A stretch of 64,000 bases of DNA from Caryophanon latum (GTDB lineage Bacteria; Bacillota; Bacilli; Bacillales_A; Planococcaceae), in assembly GCF_001700325.1 (NCBI RefSeq), contig NZ_MATO01000064.1, positions 1 to 64,000 on the forward strand, read 5' to 3'. The notes under the pieces are model-generated. The model worked only from the letters and a program-made list of their open reading frames with translations, was not told the origin of the DNA and searched no databases. The position numbers and the translations under genes are program-made. This document shows, piece by piece, positions 8,215 through 16,952 of this stretch. How positions within the stretch are numbered: the first letter of the stretch is position 1; each line of letters begins with the position of its first letter.

Positions 8215-8835
8215 ATGAAATTTTTCAAACGATTACGCTATACAATTGAGGCAGATATCGCGAGCTTTTTAGAACGCCGCGAACGCAAAAATCCAGTCGC
8301 ACTACTGCAACACTTTTTACGTCAAGCAGAGGCGCAAACGAAAGAAACGGAGCAATGTTTACAACGTCAACAGCAATTAAAGGAACAATTCGCTGCGCAG
8401 CTAAAAGACAACGAGCGCTTATTACAAAAACGTCGTGAGCAGCTAGCGTTAGTCGAGCTTGCTAGTGAAGCGGACTTACTGGCGTTTGCACAACAGGAAG
8501 TCGCAGCATATGAGGCGCGTGCGAATACGTTAGCACAATCATTAGCACAAGCGGAGCACGATTACTTTGAGCTTGAACAAAAATACGAGCAAATGAAACA
8601 TAAGCTAAAAGATATGCAAGTGCGTCAACTTCAACTCATGGGGAAAGAAAACGTCGTGCGTGCGCATCATAAAATGAACACTGTCATGAGCACACATACA
8701 GCAGGTGATGAAAGCTTTGCTGAAATGGAAAACTACATCGACCGACTAGGCGACAACATCGAAGCAAATTATTCAGTAACGACGTTTGAGCATCGCCTCG
8801 AGCAGTTAGCAAAGGATGCCGCGCTTTCGAAATAG
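8215..8835 (+). CDS. PspA/IM30 (LiaH-like) membrane stress protein
   Basis: 206 residues, almost entirely coiled coil from about 25 to 150. The family N terminus is MKFFKRLRYTIEADIASFLE, followed by NPVALLQHFLRQAEAQT. PspA/IM30/LiaH proteins belong to the ESCRT-III superfamily and assemble on stressed membranes to limit leakage. Its ribosome site AAGGAG is 13 bases after the previous stop, and the next gene is liaF, so it is part of the envelope-stress operon controlled by LiaFSR. Confidence 0.9.
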   Translation: MKFFKRLRYTIEADIASFLERRERKNPVALLQHFLRQAEAQTKETEQCLQRQQQLKEQFAAQLKDNERLLQKRREQLALVELASEADLLAFAQQEVAAYEARANTLAQSLAQAEHDYFELEQKYEQMKHKLKDMQVRQLQLMGKENVVRAHHKMNTVMSTHTAGDESFAEMENYIDRLGDNIEANYSVTTFEHRLEQLAKDAALSK

Positions 8836-8931
8836 TTGTACAATCATATAAGAAATGAATTATAAGGTGTGCTACAAGTCCGTATTGGCTTAGCACATCT
8901 TTTTTACAATACGAACGAAAGGAGTGTACGT

Positions 8932-9588
8932 ATGAAGAAATTTTTGCAAAAGCCTGTTACGGTTATTGCCGCAATAACGCTGCTCATTACATCGGTAAAC
9001 AACTTATTTGACTATGGCTTCAACGGCTCGCTTATCATTGCAGTATTCGTTGGCTACATCGGACTTACGAATAATAAGCGCTTCCTTATTTGGTTCGCGG
9101 CGTTTTGTATGATCGTTGCGTTTATGTCGATGCCAGTCGTGCGCGTCATCGGCTATACGATTGCACTCGGTATCGTCGTCTATAGCGCCATGTCATATTA
9201 CCGCGCACAATCCAAAACGAAGCTTACGAGTTTGCATTACACAAAGCACACTCAACTTGCAACCGCAACGGACGATTATCAATGGCAAGACTATGCGGTG
9301 CAACGAGCATTTGGCAACGTGCACATCGACTTAACGAAAACGATTTTACCGGTTGGCACGTCGTTTCTGTCGGTGCGTCACGGCGTCGGGAAAGTGACGG
9401 TCGTCGTGCCATTTGAAATCGGGCTGCGCATTCAAGCATCTACATGTATTGGATCGACCGCCATTTTAGATGAGCCGCGCAAAACAATGAACGAAAGCGT
9501 TATGTATGAGGAAGGGCTCCATTTACAACGCGTCGTCTTGCTGCATATACTTAGTCTAACAGGTGAAATTGAGGTGATTCGCCAATGA
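8932..9588 (+). CDS. liaF: LiaF-type regulator of the LiaS kinase
   Basis: 218 residues: four hydrophobic helices in the first 100, then a soluble C-terminal domain (AFGNVHIDLTKTILPVGTSFLSV..GVGKVTVVVP...) typical of LiaF/DUF2154 proteins. In relatives LiaF holds the LiaS kinase inactive until envelope stress. The start is the ATG at 8932 with GAAAGGAG seven bases upstream; the longer reading from 8869 has no ribosome site. Its stop overlaps the liaS start by four bases (ATGA). Confidence 0.9.
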   Translation: MKKFLQKPVTVIAAITLLITSVNNLFDYGFNGSLIIAVFVGYIGLTNNKRFLIWFAAFCMIVAFMSMPVVRVIGYTIALGIVVYSAMSYYRAQSKTKLTSLHYTKHTQLATATDDYQWQDYAVQRAFGNVHIDLTKTILPVGTSFLSVRHGVGKVTVVVPFEIGLRIQASTCIGSTAILDEPRKTMNESVMYEEGLHLQRVVLLHILSLTGEIEVIRQ

Positions 9589-10610
9589 TCGCATTTTTCA
9601 ATCGCCTATTGATCGTCGGCTGTTTAACGGTCATCTTTTTACTCGCCCTCGCCTTAACGCTTTTTGGTGATAGCACATATCCGCATTGGGAAACGGTACT
9701 TCGGATTGTCGAGTCATTTTGGGCAAACAATCCTACAATGTCCGTTGCATTCGCCGGTACGCTCGTGTCGTTTATATTCGTAATGGCAAGTTGGATGACG
9801 ATTCAAATTAAAATGCGCGACACTTCGGCTGCACGTAACGTCAAAAAAGTGCTCGATCCGACGAAGCCGCTTGCTGCTAAACGCCTGCCAAAATCATTGC
9901 GCAAGCCGCTTCTTCAGCTAGAGGATACACTTAGTACGCAGCGAAAAAGCTTGCATCGTTTAGCGAATGAGCGCATTCAGCTTGAAGATGAGCAAATTCA
10001 AGAAAAAATTATTATCGAGCGTCAGCGTTTAGCACGCGAGCTGCACGATTCAGTGTCGCAGCAACTATTCGCCGCGTCGATGATGTTGTCAGCGTTGAGC
10101 GAGCAGCACGTACCACAGCCAAAAACGGTCGCACAAATTGAAAACATCGTCCAGCAAGCACAGCTCGAAATGCGCGCGTTGCTCCTTCATTTACGTCCGG
10201 TCGCACTACGCGATAAAACGCTCGCACAAGGACTTCGTGAACTGATCGTCGAGCTAGAGCAAAAAGTGAACGTCTTAATAGGCTATCAACTTGAGGAAAT
10301 CCCACTCTCAAAGGCGCAGGAAGACCATTTATTTCGCATTGCACAAGAGGCGATTTCAAATACGCTACGCCACGCAAAGGCAACGGAAATTGAACTGCTG
10401 TTTATACAGCGAGATGAGCGTGCTATTTTGCGTATTCAAGATAACGGTGTCGGCTTTAAACATGAGGATCGCGCACAAAAATCGACGTCGTACGGGCTGC
10501 AAAATATGGTCGACCGCGCCATTGAAATTGGATGCGTCTGTAAAATTGTTTCGGTACCTGGAGATGGTACAATTGTAGAAGTTCAAATTCCGCTAGAGGT
10601 GATGTCATGA
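9585..10610 (+). CDS. liaS: LiaS-type sensor histidine kinase
   Basis: Two N-terminal membrane helices (about 7-28 and 55-75) enclose a short extracellular stretch. A linker coiled coil and a HisKA_3 domain follow, with His154 in RLARELHDSVSQQLF. The HATPase end shows ISNTLRHAKAT, DNGVGF and SYGLQNM. This is the NarL-type kinase layout of LiaS/VraS, which respond to lipid II-interfering antibiotics. It overlaps liaF and liaR by four bases on each side, so the three are translationally coupled. Confidence 0.92.
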   Translation: MIAFFNRLLIVGCLTVIFLLALALTLFGDSTYPHWETVLRIVESFWANNPTMSVAFAGTLVSFIFVMASWMTIQIKMRDTSAARNVKKVLDPTKPLAAKRLPKSLRKPLLQLEDTLSTQRKSLHRLANERIQLEDEQIQEKIIIERQRLARELHDSVSQQLFAASMMLSALSEQHVPQPKTVAQIENIVQQAQLEMRALLLHLRPVALRDKTLAQGLRELIVELEQKVNVLIGYQLEEIPLSKAQEDHLFRIAQEAISNTLRHAKATEIELLFIQRDERAILRIQDNGVGFKHEDRAQKSTSYGLQNMVDRAIEIGCVCKIVSVPGDGTIVEVQIPLEVMS

Positions 10611-11239
10611 TAAAAATAGTAGTTGCTGATGATCACGAAATGGTGCGCATCGGCGTCTGTGCCTATTTAAATGCGCAGCCGGATATGGAAGTCATCGCAG
10701 AGGCGACAAACGGACGTGAAGCGGTTGAACAAGCATTGCTTCACCGCCCCGATTGCATTTTAATGGATTACGTCATGCCCGAGCTAAACGGTGCCGAGGC
10801 ATCAACCGAAATTTTAGCAGCATGGCCAAATGCGCGCATTATGATGGTAACGAGCTTTTTAGATGATGATAAAGTGTACCCTGCGCTTGAAGCAGGTGTC
10901 ATTAGCTACATTTTAAAAACGTCAAACGCAAAACAAATTGCAGAGGCGATTCGTCAAACGGTACAAGGGCAATCAGTCGTCGAGCCAGAAGTGACACAAA
11001 AAATGATGCAGCGTATGCGACGACCTGCTGAACCTGCACTGCACGAGCATTTGACAGAGCGCGAAATCGAAGTGCTCGAGCTTCTTTGCAAAGGGCGCAC
11101 GAACCAAGAAATTGCCGATGAGCTATTCATCGCACTGAAAACGGTGAAAACGCATGTAAGCAATATTTTAAGCAAGCTCGGCGTCCAAGACCGCACACAA
11201 GCTGTCGTCTATGCGTTTTCGAATAAGCTATTTAACTAA
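10607..11239 (+). CDS. liaR: LiaR-type NarL-family response regulator
   Basis: 210 residues. The receiver domain carries Asp54 in CILMDYVMPEL and a switch Ser/Thr in MMVTSF. The LuxR-type helix-turn-helix is LTEREIEVLELLCKGRTNQEIADELFIALKTVKTHVSNIL. It is the last gene of the operon. In relatives LiaR activates its own operon including the PspA homologue, and a candidate site precedes the first gene. Confidence 0.93.
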   Translation: MIKIVVADDHEMVRIGVCAYLNAQPDMEVIAEATNGREAVEQALLHRPDCILMDYVMPELNGAEASTEILAAWPNARIMMVTSFLDDDKVYPALEAGVISYILKTSNAKQIAEAIRQTVQGQSVVEPEVTQKMMQRMRRPAEPALHEHLTEREIEVLELLCKGRTNQEIADELFIALKTVKTHVSNILSKLGVQDRTQAVVYAFSNKLFN

Positions 11240-11248
11240 CAGAGACAT

Positions 11249-11291
11249 AAAAAAGTGCTATCAAGAAATTCGTCCTTGATAGCACTTTTTT
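11249..11291. terminator. Bidirectional terminator between liaR and the YhgE gene
   Basis: Arms AAAAAAGTGCTATCAAG (11249-11265) and CTTGATAGCACTTTTTT (11275-11291) are perfectly complementary, with A and T runs on both sides. It serves the convergent liaR and yhgE transcripts. Confidence 0.9.
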
Positions 11292-11304
11292 ATGTGTAGC
11301 ACGT

Positions 11305-13845
11305 TTACGCTTCAACGAACGTCTCACCGATCGTCTGCTCATGCTTTTGTAACTGTTTGAACTTCACGATAAAGTATACGTACGTTAAGACGATACACGG
11401 AAGCGTAAACAATGTAATGATGAGTGCACTGTTTGCGAGCACCGTCATATCCCCTGTTGAAATTACCGCTCGGAACGCTTCTACTGAATACGTCATCGGC
11501 AATGCGCCGTAAAACTTTTGCAGCGCCGACGGAATTAATTCAATCGGGAATGTCCCCGCACTTGTAACGAGCTGAATAATTAACACGACGAGCGCCATAA
11601 ATTTGCCGACATCGCCAAGCCACGTTACGAGCATTTGCACGATTGAAATAAACGCCATACTTGCAAGTGTACTTAAACCGAATATGAGCCACGGATGCTC
11701 GACGTCTACTCCGATTGCAATCACGACAATCGTCACGAACGCTGATTGCGCTAAAGTAATGAGCAGCAGCACGCTCATTTTACTAACGAACCAAGCTGTA
11801 CCACTCGTCGGGCGTCGATATGCTTTTACGTAATCGTAAATTTGAGCGATGAGCAAGCCACCAACTGCGAGCCCGAGTGAAATGAAGTACGGTGCAAAGC
11901 CTGTACCGTAGTTTGGCACTTCGTTATATACCGTTTTCGACACTTCAACAGGTGACGCCATCATATCGTACGTATTGTCAGTCGGATTGATGCTGCCTGC
12001 TTCTTCTTTTGCGGTCGTCAATTCGTCTGAGAACGTCGTTGTTCCTTCTGCCAATTTCGCTGCACCGCTCGCTAAGTCCGCGCCACCTTGTGCTAAGTCG
12101 CCTGATTTCGACGTTAATTCGCTCGTGCCGTTTACGAGCTCGGTCGTGCCGCTTGCTAAATCCGTTAACCCGCTCGTTAAATCGGTCGCACCTGTTTTTG
12201 CGGAAACGACGCCGTTTACGAATTCACCCATTTTGCTGCTCATCGTCGCAAGCCCTGCTGCTAAATCGTTCGCACCGCTCGCTAACGTATTGGAGTTTTG
12301 CACAACTTGCTGCAAACCGTTAAACGCATCTGTATAACTTGCCGTTAATTGCATTGCGTTCGCTGCAAGCTCCTCTGTACCGGTTGCTAAGCGCGCGGTA
12401 CCATCTGCTAAACTAGCAGCTCCTGTTTGTACAGTTGCAGCACCTTCTGCTAAGCTGCTTGCACTAGTTGCTAGCTCGTTTACACCGTCTGCTGCTTTTG
12501 CTGCACCTGCTGCTAGCTCAGTAGCGCCGTCTGTTACATGTTGTGCGCCTTGTGCGACTGTGCTTGCGCCTGTTTGTAACTGTGATGCACCTTGCGCAAC
12601 TGCTTTACTGCCCGCTACTAGCTGTTCCACTGTCGCCGCGAGTGTGCCGTATTGCGCTGGTGGCAATGCCGCTTCAAGCTGTGCGATTTGCTGCTGTAGC
12701 GCTACTAAGCCGTCTTGCACTTGTACTGCACTAGTTGTGACATCTGTTGCACCTGCTGCTACACCGCTTGCACCTTGCGCTAAATTTGTCGCACCTGCTT
12801 GTAAGTTTGCTGCACCGTCTGCTAACTGTGCAACACCTGTAGATGCTTCTGCTGCTCCTGCTGATAAATCGGTTGCGCCCGTTGCTACTTGTGCAACACC
12901 GTCAACAACTTGTGTCGCACCGTCTTGCAGCGCTGTTGTCGAATCGGCAATCGTTTGTACGCCGTCATGAAACTGCTGTTGCTTTTGCTGTAGCGTATTA
13001 TAGCCTGCTGCTACTTCGCTGACACCATTTGTATACGTTGTAACGCCGTCGTTCAATGAAGCTGCTCCTGTTGATGCATCTATTACGCCGTCTTGCAGCT
13101 GCGAGCTACCTATCATAAGCTCTGTTAAGCCGCTCACTAAGCTAACCGCACCGTCTGCAGCTTTTTTCGCGCCGTCTTGTAACGTTAGCGTACCTTCTGC
13201 TAACGTCACTGTGCTCGATGCAAGCTGCTGTAAATAGCCTTTTAAATCGGTTGCGCCATTTACGACAGTTAACGCGCCGTCGTTTAACTCAACAGCACCA
13301 TTCGTCGCTTCCTCTACACCGTCCCCGAGCTGCACGATTGCGTTAAATAGCTGCTCGGCATACGTGCGTGCGACTTGCTCATTCACTTCATCACGAATTT
13401 TGTTAACCGCTGTCTCCCCAATTTGACCGCCTAAAAAGTTTTGCCCTTCGTTTGCGATATAGTTAATCGTTAGCTTTTGAGGATGATCATCTAAAAGTGT
13501 CGTCGCGTGCTTTGAAAACGTTTGAGGAATTTCAATAATTAAATAATAATCCCCTTTATTTAATCCTGCCTGCGCCTGCTCAGACGACACTTCCTCAAAA
13601 TGAAACGTTTCGCTCTCCATCAACTTTTCAACGAGATCATCGCCTAAATGTAACGTTTCTCCTTCAAAGCTATAGGCAACATCATCATTAACAATCGCAA
13701 CTGGCAATGCATTTAAATTGCTGTACGGGTCCCAAAACGCCCATAAAAATAAGCCCGTATACACAATCGGTAGCACCATAATCGCTAAAATAGCAGCGAT
13801 CCCTTTTGGCGTACTCAATATGTTTTTCCATTCAGATTTGAACAA
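11305..13845 (-). CDS. yhgE: YhgE/Pip family membrane protein
   Basis: 846 residues with the family layout. One N-terminal helix ends in FLWAFWDPYSNLNALPVAIVNDD. A very long extracytoplasmic region (about 60-640) follows, with dozens of short repeats of the type L-x-x-GA-x-x-L-x-x-G (DGATDLAAGA-like). Five or six C-terminal helices show the ABC2-permease-like Pip domain. Homologues include phage-infection proteins and an ESX/EsaA-like fold. The TTG at 13845 has AGAGGG eight bases upstream and gives the usual start; the in-frame TTG at 13893 lies inside the operator. Expression is probably repressed by the adjacent TetR. The repeat region generates long meaningless antisense ORFs. Confidence 0.9.
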   Translation of the reverse strand: MFKSEWKNILSTPKGIAAILAIMVLPIVYTGLFLWAFWDPYSNLNALPVAIVNDDVAYSFEGETLHLGDDLVEKLMESETFHFEEVSSEQAQAGLNKGDYYLIIEIPQTFSKHATTLLDDHPQKLTINYIANEGQNFLGGQIGETAVNKIRDEVNEQVARTYAEQLFNAIVQLGDGVEEATNGAVELNDGALTVVNGATDLKGYLQQLASSTVTLAEGTLTLQDGAKKAADGAVSLVSGLTELMIGSSQLQDGVIDASTGAASLNDGVTTYTNGVSEVAAGYNTLQQKQQQFHDGVQTIADSTTALQDGATQVVDGVAQVATGATDLSAGAAEASTGVAQLADGAANLQAGATNLAQGASGVAAGATDVTTSAVQVQDGLVALQQQIAQLEAALPPAQYGTLAATVEQLVAGSKAVAQGASQLQTGASTVAQGAQHVTDGATELAAGAAKAADGVNELATSASSLAEGAATVQTGAASLADGTARLATGTEELAANAMQLTASYTDAFNGLQQVVQNSNTLASGANDLAAGLATMSSKMGEFVNGVVSAKTGATDLTSGLTDLASGTTELVNGTSELTSKSGDLAQGGADLASGAAKLAEGTTTFSDELTTAKEEAGSINPTDNTYDMMASPVEVSKTVYNEVPNYGTGFAPYFISLGLAVGGLLIAQIYDYVKAYRRPTSGTAWFVSKMSVLLLITLAQSAFVTIVVIAIGVDVEHPWLIFGLSTLASMAFISIVQMLVTWLGDVGKFMALVVLIIQLVTSAGTFPIELIPSALQKFYGALPMTYSVEAFRAVISTGDMTVLANSALIITLFTLPCIVLTYVYFIVKFKQLQKHEQTIGETFVEA

Positions 13846-13877
13846 CGTACTCGCCCTCTTCCATTTCGTATACCGGA

Positions 13878-13900
13878 TGACCAAAATGTTCAATTGGTCA
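13878..13900. promoter_or_regulatory. TetR operator in front of yhgE
   Basis: A 23-bp inverted repeat, TGACCAAA-N7-ATTGGTCA, between the tetR stop and the yhgE start. The same architecture recurs in front of tetR at 14525-14547. Pairing with the neighbouring TetR is inferred. Confidence 0.75.
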
Positions 13901-13934
13901 TTTTACTGTAAAAAAGAAACTTGCACGTGACAAG

Positions 13935-14510
13935 TTACTTTTCAATCGCTAATCCTCTAAAAATCGTTTCTTTAAATAGCTGCCAAATGCGCTCCTCCGG
14001 CAACGGCTCGTCGTGTACTTCTTGCCAATCGACGACGAATGCTAAATACGATTTTAATAACAAGTACGCAACCATTTGCGCATCGCATTCGCGCACTTCG
14101 CCTTTTGCAACGCCGGCTTCAATGCGGCTTGCTACGTACGATACAATTTCTTCTTCGATTGCCATGATCATTTGCTTTACAGCTGGTGTGCGCAGCGCCT
14201 TTTCTTCTTCTACGAGTTTCGCAAACAGCAAATGCTGCTCGCGAAATTGTAGCATTTTCATCATCGCGCGCTGTGCATTGTCCATTAATGAAAGCGCCGG
14301 GTCAAGCACTGCATCTGCCTCGACTTTCATTTCACGAATGAGCGTTAGCACGATGTCGTTAAACAGCTCTTCTTTATTGTTAAAAAACGTATAAATCGTT
14401 CCTTTACCGACGTTTGCAATTTTCGCTACTTGCTCCATCGTCGTCGCCTTGTAGCCAAACATCGTAAAGCAGCTTGTAGCAGCACGAATAATTTCTTGCT
14501 TGCGGTCCAT
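13935..14510 (-). CDS. yhgD: TetR/AcrR family repressor (YhgD-like)
   Basis: 191 residues. The N-terminal helix-turn-helix is KQEIIRAATSCFTMFGYKATTMEQVAKIANVGKGTIYTFFNNKEELF; the rest is the helical ligand-binding domain. The ATG at 14510 has GAGGGGG seven bases upstream. It matches YhgD, which in B. subtilis also lies between hemY and yhgE. Two near-identical palindromes, upstream of this gene and of yhgE, suggest that it represses itself and the membrane protein. The inducer is unknown. Confidence 0.9.
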   Translation of the reverse strand: MDRKQEIIRAATSCFTMFGYKATTMEQVAKIANVGKGTIYTFFNNKEELFNDIVLTLIREMKVEADAVLDPALSLMDNAQRAMMKMLQFREQHLLFAKLVEEEKALRTPAVKQMIMAIEEEIVSYVASRIEAGVAKGEVRECDAQMVAYLLLKSYLAFVVDWQEVHDEPLPEERIWQLFKETIFRGLAIEK

Positions 14511-14524
14511 GTACAGACCCCCTC

Positions 14525-14547
14525 TGACCAAACTTTCATTTCGGTCA
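14525..14547. promoter_or_regulatory. TetR operator in front of its own gene
   Basis: TGACCAAA-N7-TTCGGTCA, 23 bp, fourteen bases upstream of the tetR start codon. It shares both half-sites and the 7-bp spacer length with the copy at 13878-13900. Confidence 0.75.
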
Positions 14548-14578
14548 CAATTGTACGCTTTTTATGAAATGCATGCAA

Positions 14579-15031
14579 CTACTTTCGCTCCGTCATCGAG
14601 CCTTTATAATCGTCATCTACATTTGCGCTTTGCAGATCAACATCGCCTACGATAAGTTGCTGCTTCGGCATGACGTGTAAGCCTCGCGCTGTCGTGTGCG
14701 CAAACATGTAATATACACCTGCTTCATCAAACGTGTGCGCTACTTCGTAAATGCCATCTTCTACATACTGTGCATCGATATGTATAGATTCCGTTGATTT
14801 CCCCGCCTGCCATACTTCAAATACGACGCTATCGGCATCCTCCACAATGTCCTCTGCCTGCGTAAGTGCAACTGATAATGTCACATCGCCTACTGGTACT
14901 TCAAGCGGCGTTAAAAATGTCACATCAATCATTTCCATTTGCTCTGTATACGAGGAAGATACCGCTTCGGAATCACCGCATGCCGCAAGTAACCACGTCG
15001 CTAATAATAATCCACTCCATTTACGTTTCAT
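14579..15031 (-). CDS. YtkA/FixH-like lipoprotein
   Basis: 150 residues with a lipobox (LLATWLLAAC) at the end of a signal peptide, so it should be lipid-anchored outside the membrane. The mature part is an immunoglobulin-like beta domain: VTLSVALTQAEDIVEDADSVVFEVW, then YEVAHTFDEAGVYYMFAHTTARGLHVMP, as in YtkA-like proteins (PF13115). The conserved MFAHTTARGLHVMP stretch near the C terminus may bind metal through His. GGAGGAG precedes the ATG. Function is not established; some relatives lie near cytochrome or copper genes, and here the heme genes are next upstream. Confidence 0.8.
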   Translation of the reverse strand: MKRKWSGLLLATWLLAACGDSEAVSSSYTEQMEMIDVTFLTPLEVPVGDVTLSVALTQAEDIVEDADSVVFEVWQAGKSTESIHIDAQYVEDGIYEVAHTFDEAGVYYMFAHTTARGLHVMPKQQLIVGDVDLQSANVDDDYKGSMTERK

Positions 15032-15147
15032 GTCATCTCCTCCATATGCTTCATTTCCTTAAGTGTACGATGAATACACCGCTTTTACACGATATTTCCT
15101 ATAAAAAAACGTATTTTTCTTATTTGTAATATTACTGTGACAATAGT

Positions 15148-15178
15148 AAAAAACCCGTAAACAATTTCGTTTACGGGG
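15148..15178 (-). terminator. Terminator of hemY
   Basis: CCCGTAAAC (15154-15162) and GTTTACGGG (15169-15177) form a 9-bp stem, with six T following on the minus strand. It lies just after the hemY stop codon. Confidence 0.88.
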
Positions 15179-15184
15179 AATGAA

Positions 15185-16624
15185 TTATGCATCTGTATAA
15201 TCTGCCTGTAACAGCTTCGTTAAAATACGCTTGGCCATCGCTCGTCCTTGTGCAACGCAGCTCGGAATGCTGACACCTTCGTACGAACTACCTGTCACAT
15301 GTACAGTCGGCAATAACTTCGCTAAATTTTGTTGAATCGCTTGGACTGCTTCTTCATGCCCAACGACGTATTGCGGCATCGCTTCTTTCCAACGCGATAC
15401 GATCGTTAGCAGCGGCTGGCCTGTTAAACCAATCGCTTCCTCTAAATCACGCAGTACAATCTTTTCAATTTCAGAGTCCGATAGCTCAACCATTGTTTCA
15501 TCGCCGACGCGCCCTAAATAAACGCGCAGTAACGCTTGATCGTCCGGCGCTACACCGTCCCATTTATTATGTGAAAATGTACAAGACGTAATCGCATAGC
15601 TTGAGTTACGCGATACGAAAAAGTTGATTGCTTCCTCGTACTTTTGAATTTGTTCCTTTTTAAACGCTAACGTCACGGTCGCAATCGTCGCGCTTTTCAC
15701 CGGCTGAATATCATCAAAAATCCGTTCACATTGCAGCATTTTTTTCGCTGCCGCAAATGGCGTTGCGACAATCAACTCGTCTGCCGTTAGCTTCTCACCG
15801 TTATTTAAATGCAACACGACACCGCTTCCTGTTGATTCAACTTGCTCCACACGCACACCTTTACGCAGCGTATTTGGTGCTAAGCTTTCCTCAAGCGATT
15901 CCACTAACGTTTGTAAGCCACGCTCGAACGTTTGATATACGCCGCGCTGATGACGCACCTCGTTTGGTAAAAATAAAATTTCTGTCTTCTTTAAACCTTT
16001 TAATAAACTTCGATGCTCTGCTTCTAGGTCGTATAGCTCCGGGAACATCGAGCGCATGCTTAATTGGTCAATATCACCTGCAAACGTACCTGCAAGCAAT
16101 GGCTCAATGAAGTTTTCAACGACTTCTGTACCGACGCGACGCTTGAAAAACTGCGCAACGGATTCATCTTGCTGCTCGCCACGCGGTAGTACAATGTCTC
16201 GCATCGCTCGTAACTTCCCACCGAGTGACAATAAATTCGTCGTCATAAACGATGGATTGTCATTGCTCGTGCGGCTCACTGTAAAATGATTCGGCACTGG
16301 ATGTAGCTCTCCATGAACAGCGATATACGAATCACCGATATTGTTATACATCATTTTTGAGCGAATGTATAAATCTTGTGCTAAGCGCTCAACATCACCG
16401 TGCTGATCGTAAAATGATTCAGGGCCGCGCTCGATAATGTATCCATCTTGGCGCAGCGTTTCAATTTTACCACCTGTACGTAATGACGCATCAAGCAGCA
16501 ACACTTCTACCGGCAGCTTCTCTTCGCGCACTTGCTTTTGCATATAAAACGCGGTCGTTAGCCCAGTAATCCCTGCACCAATAATAACAACCTTCCTCTG
16601 TTTATTTGTCACTCTCATCATCAC
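15185..16624 (-). CDS. hemY: Coproporphyrinogen/protoporphyrinogen III oxidase HemY (CgoX)
   Basis: FAD-dependent six-electron oxidase of heme synthesis. In Firmicutes it oxidises coproporphyrinogen III to coproporphyrin III. The 479-residue protein begins with the Rossmann motif VVIIGAGITGLTTAF, has GGKIETLRQDGYIIERGPESF near residue 50, and a C-terminal FAD motif EGVSIPSCVAQGRAMA. The start is ambiguous: GTG 16624, ATG 16621/16618, or GTG 16612, with only weak ribosome sites. The usual hemEHY operon is opened here by a 328-base gap with a degenerate repeat between hemH and hemY, so hemY may rely on its own promoter. Confidence 0.93.
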   Translation of the reverse strand: MMMRVTNKQRKVVIIGAGITGLTTAFYMQKQVREEKLPVEVLLLDASLRTGGKIETLRQDGYIIERGPESFYDQHGDVERLAQDLYIRSKMMYNNIGDSYIAVHGELHPVPNHFTVSRTSNDNPSFMTTNLLSLGGKLRAMRDIVLPRGEQQDESVAQFFKRRVGTEVVENFIEPLLAGTFAGDIDQLSMRSMFPELYDLEAEHRSLLKGLKKTEILFLPNEVRHQRGVYQTFERGLQTLVESLEESLAPNTLRKGVRVEQVESTGSGVVLHLNNGEKLTADELIVATPFAAAKKMLQCERIFDDIQPVKSATIATVTLAFKKEQIQKYEEAINFFVSRNSSYAITSCTFSHNKWDGVAPDDQALLRVYLGRVGDETMVELSDSEIEKIVLRDLEEAIGLTGQPLLTIVSRWKEAMPQYVVGHEEAVQAIQQNLAKLLPTVHVTGSSYEGVSIPSCVAQGRAMAKRILTKLLQADYTDA

Positions 16625-16952
16625 TTTCTGTTTCGCACGTAATTATTTTGCTTCTGTCACTTTTCGACGAATGTCGACGAATCACAGAAACAGAGGAGGT
16701 ATGTCGTCTACATGTCACATGCTCATAGGAAACCGCCACTTGTTCTTTTGTTTCGGCGGACGCTTTCCGCAGGCGCGGCTTCAACTAATTTTTGTCGGGC
16801 AAGCCGCCAAAAATGGATTTTCTGCTCGTGCTGTTCCTGCTGGAGTCGCCGCCTACACGTCCGAACAATAATTCGCTACTTCCTTATTTACATTGAGCTA
16901 TTGAATATAACGTGACATATCCAACTGTATTACATAGCTCCTCATCTTATGT
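16625..16952. other. Gap between hemH and hemY holding a degenerate family A repeat
   Basis: About 16730-16866 is a decayed copy: GACGCTTTCCGCAGGCGCGG at the left and GCTGGAGTCGCCGCC at the right, 110 bp apart, corresponding to the conserved family A blocks. Open frames crossing it are spurious. I see no terminator after hemE-hemH and no clear hemY promoter. Confidence 0.6.

Noticed and set aside
11975-12970. Long open frames on the plus strand opposite yhgE
   Set aside because: They arise from the repeated Gly-Ala-Leu coding pattern of yhgE read backwards; no ribosome sites, and composition is Ser/Cys/Pro-rich nonsense.
12000-13300. Repetitive DNA that could suggest a CRISPR or satellite array
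   Set aside because: Repeat units are coding-phase variants of L-x-x-GA-x-x-L in YhgE, with irregular lengths and no spacers.
16671-16871. 66-aa open frame with GGAGG one base before an ATG
   Set aside because: It runs through a decayed family A repeat, the spacing is too short, and no protein-like pattern is seen.
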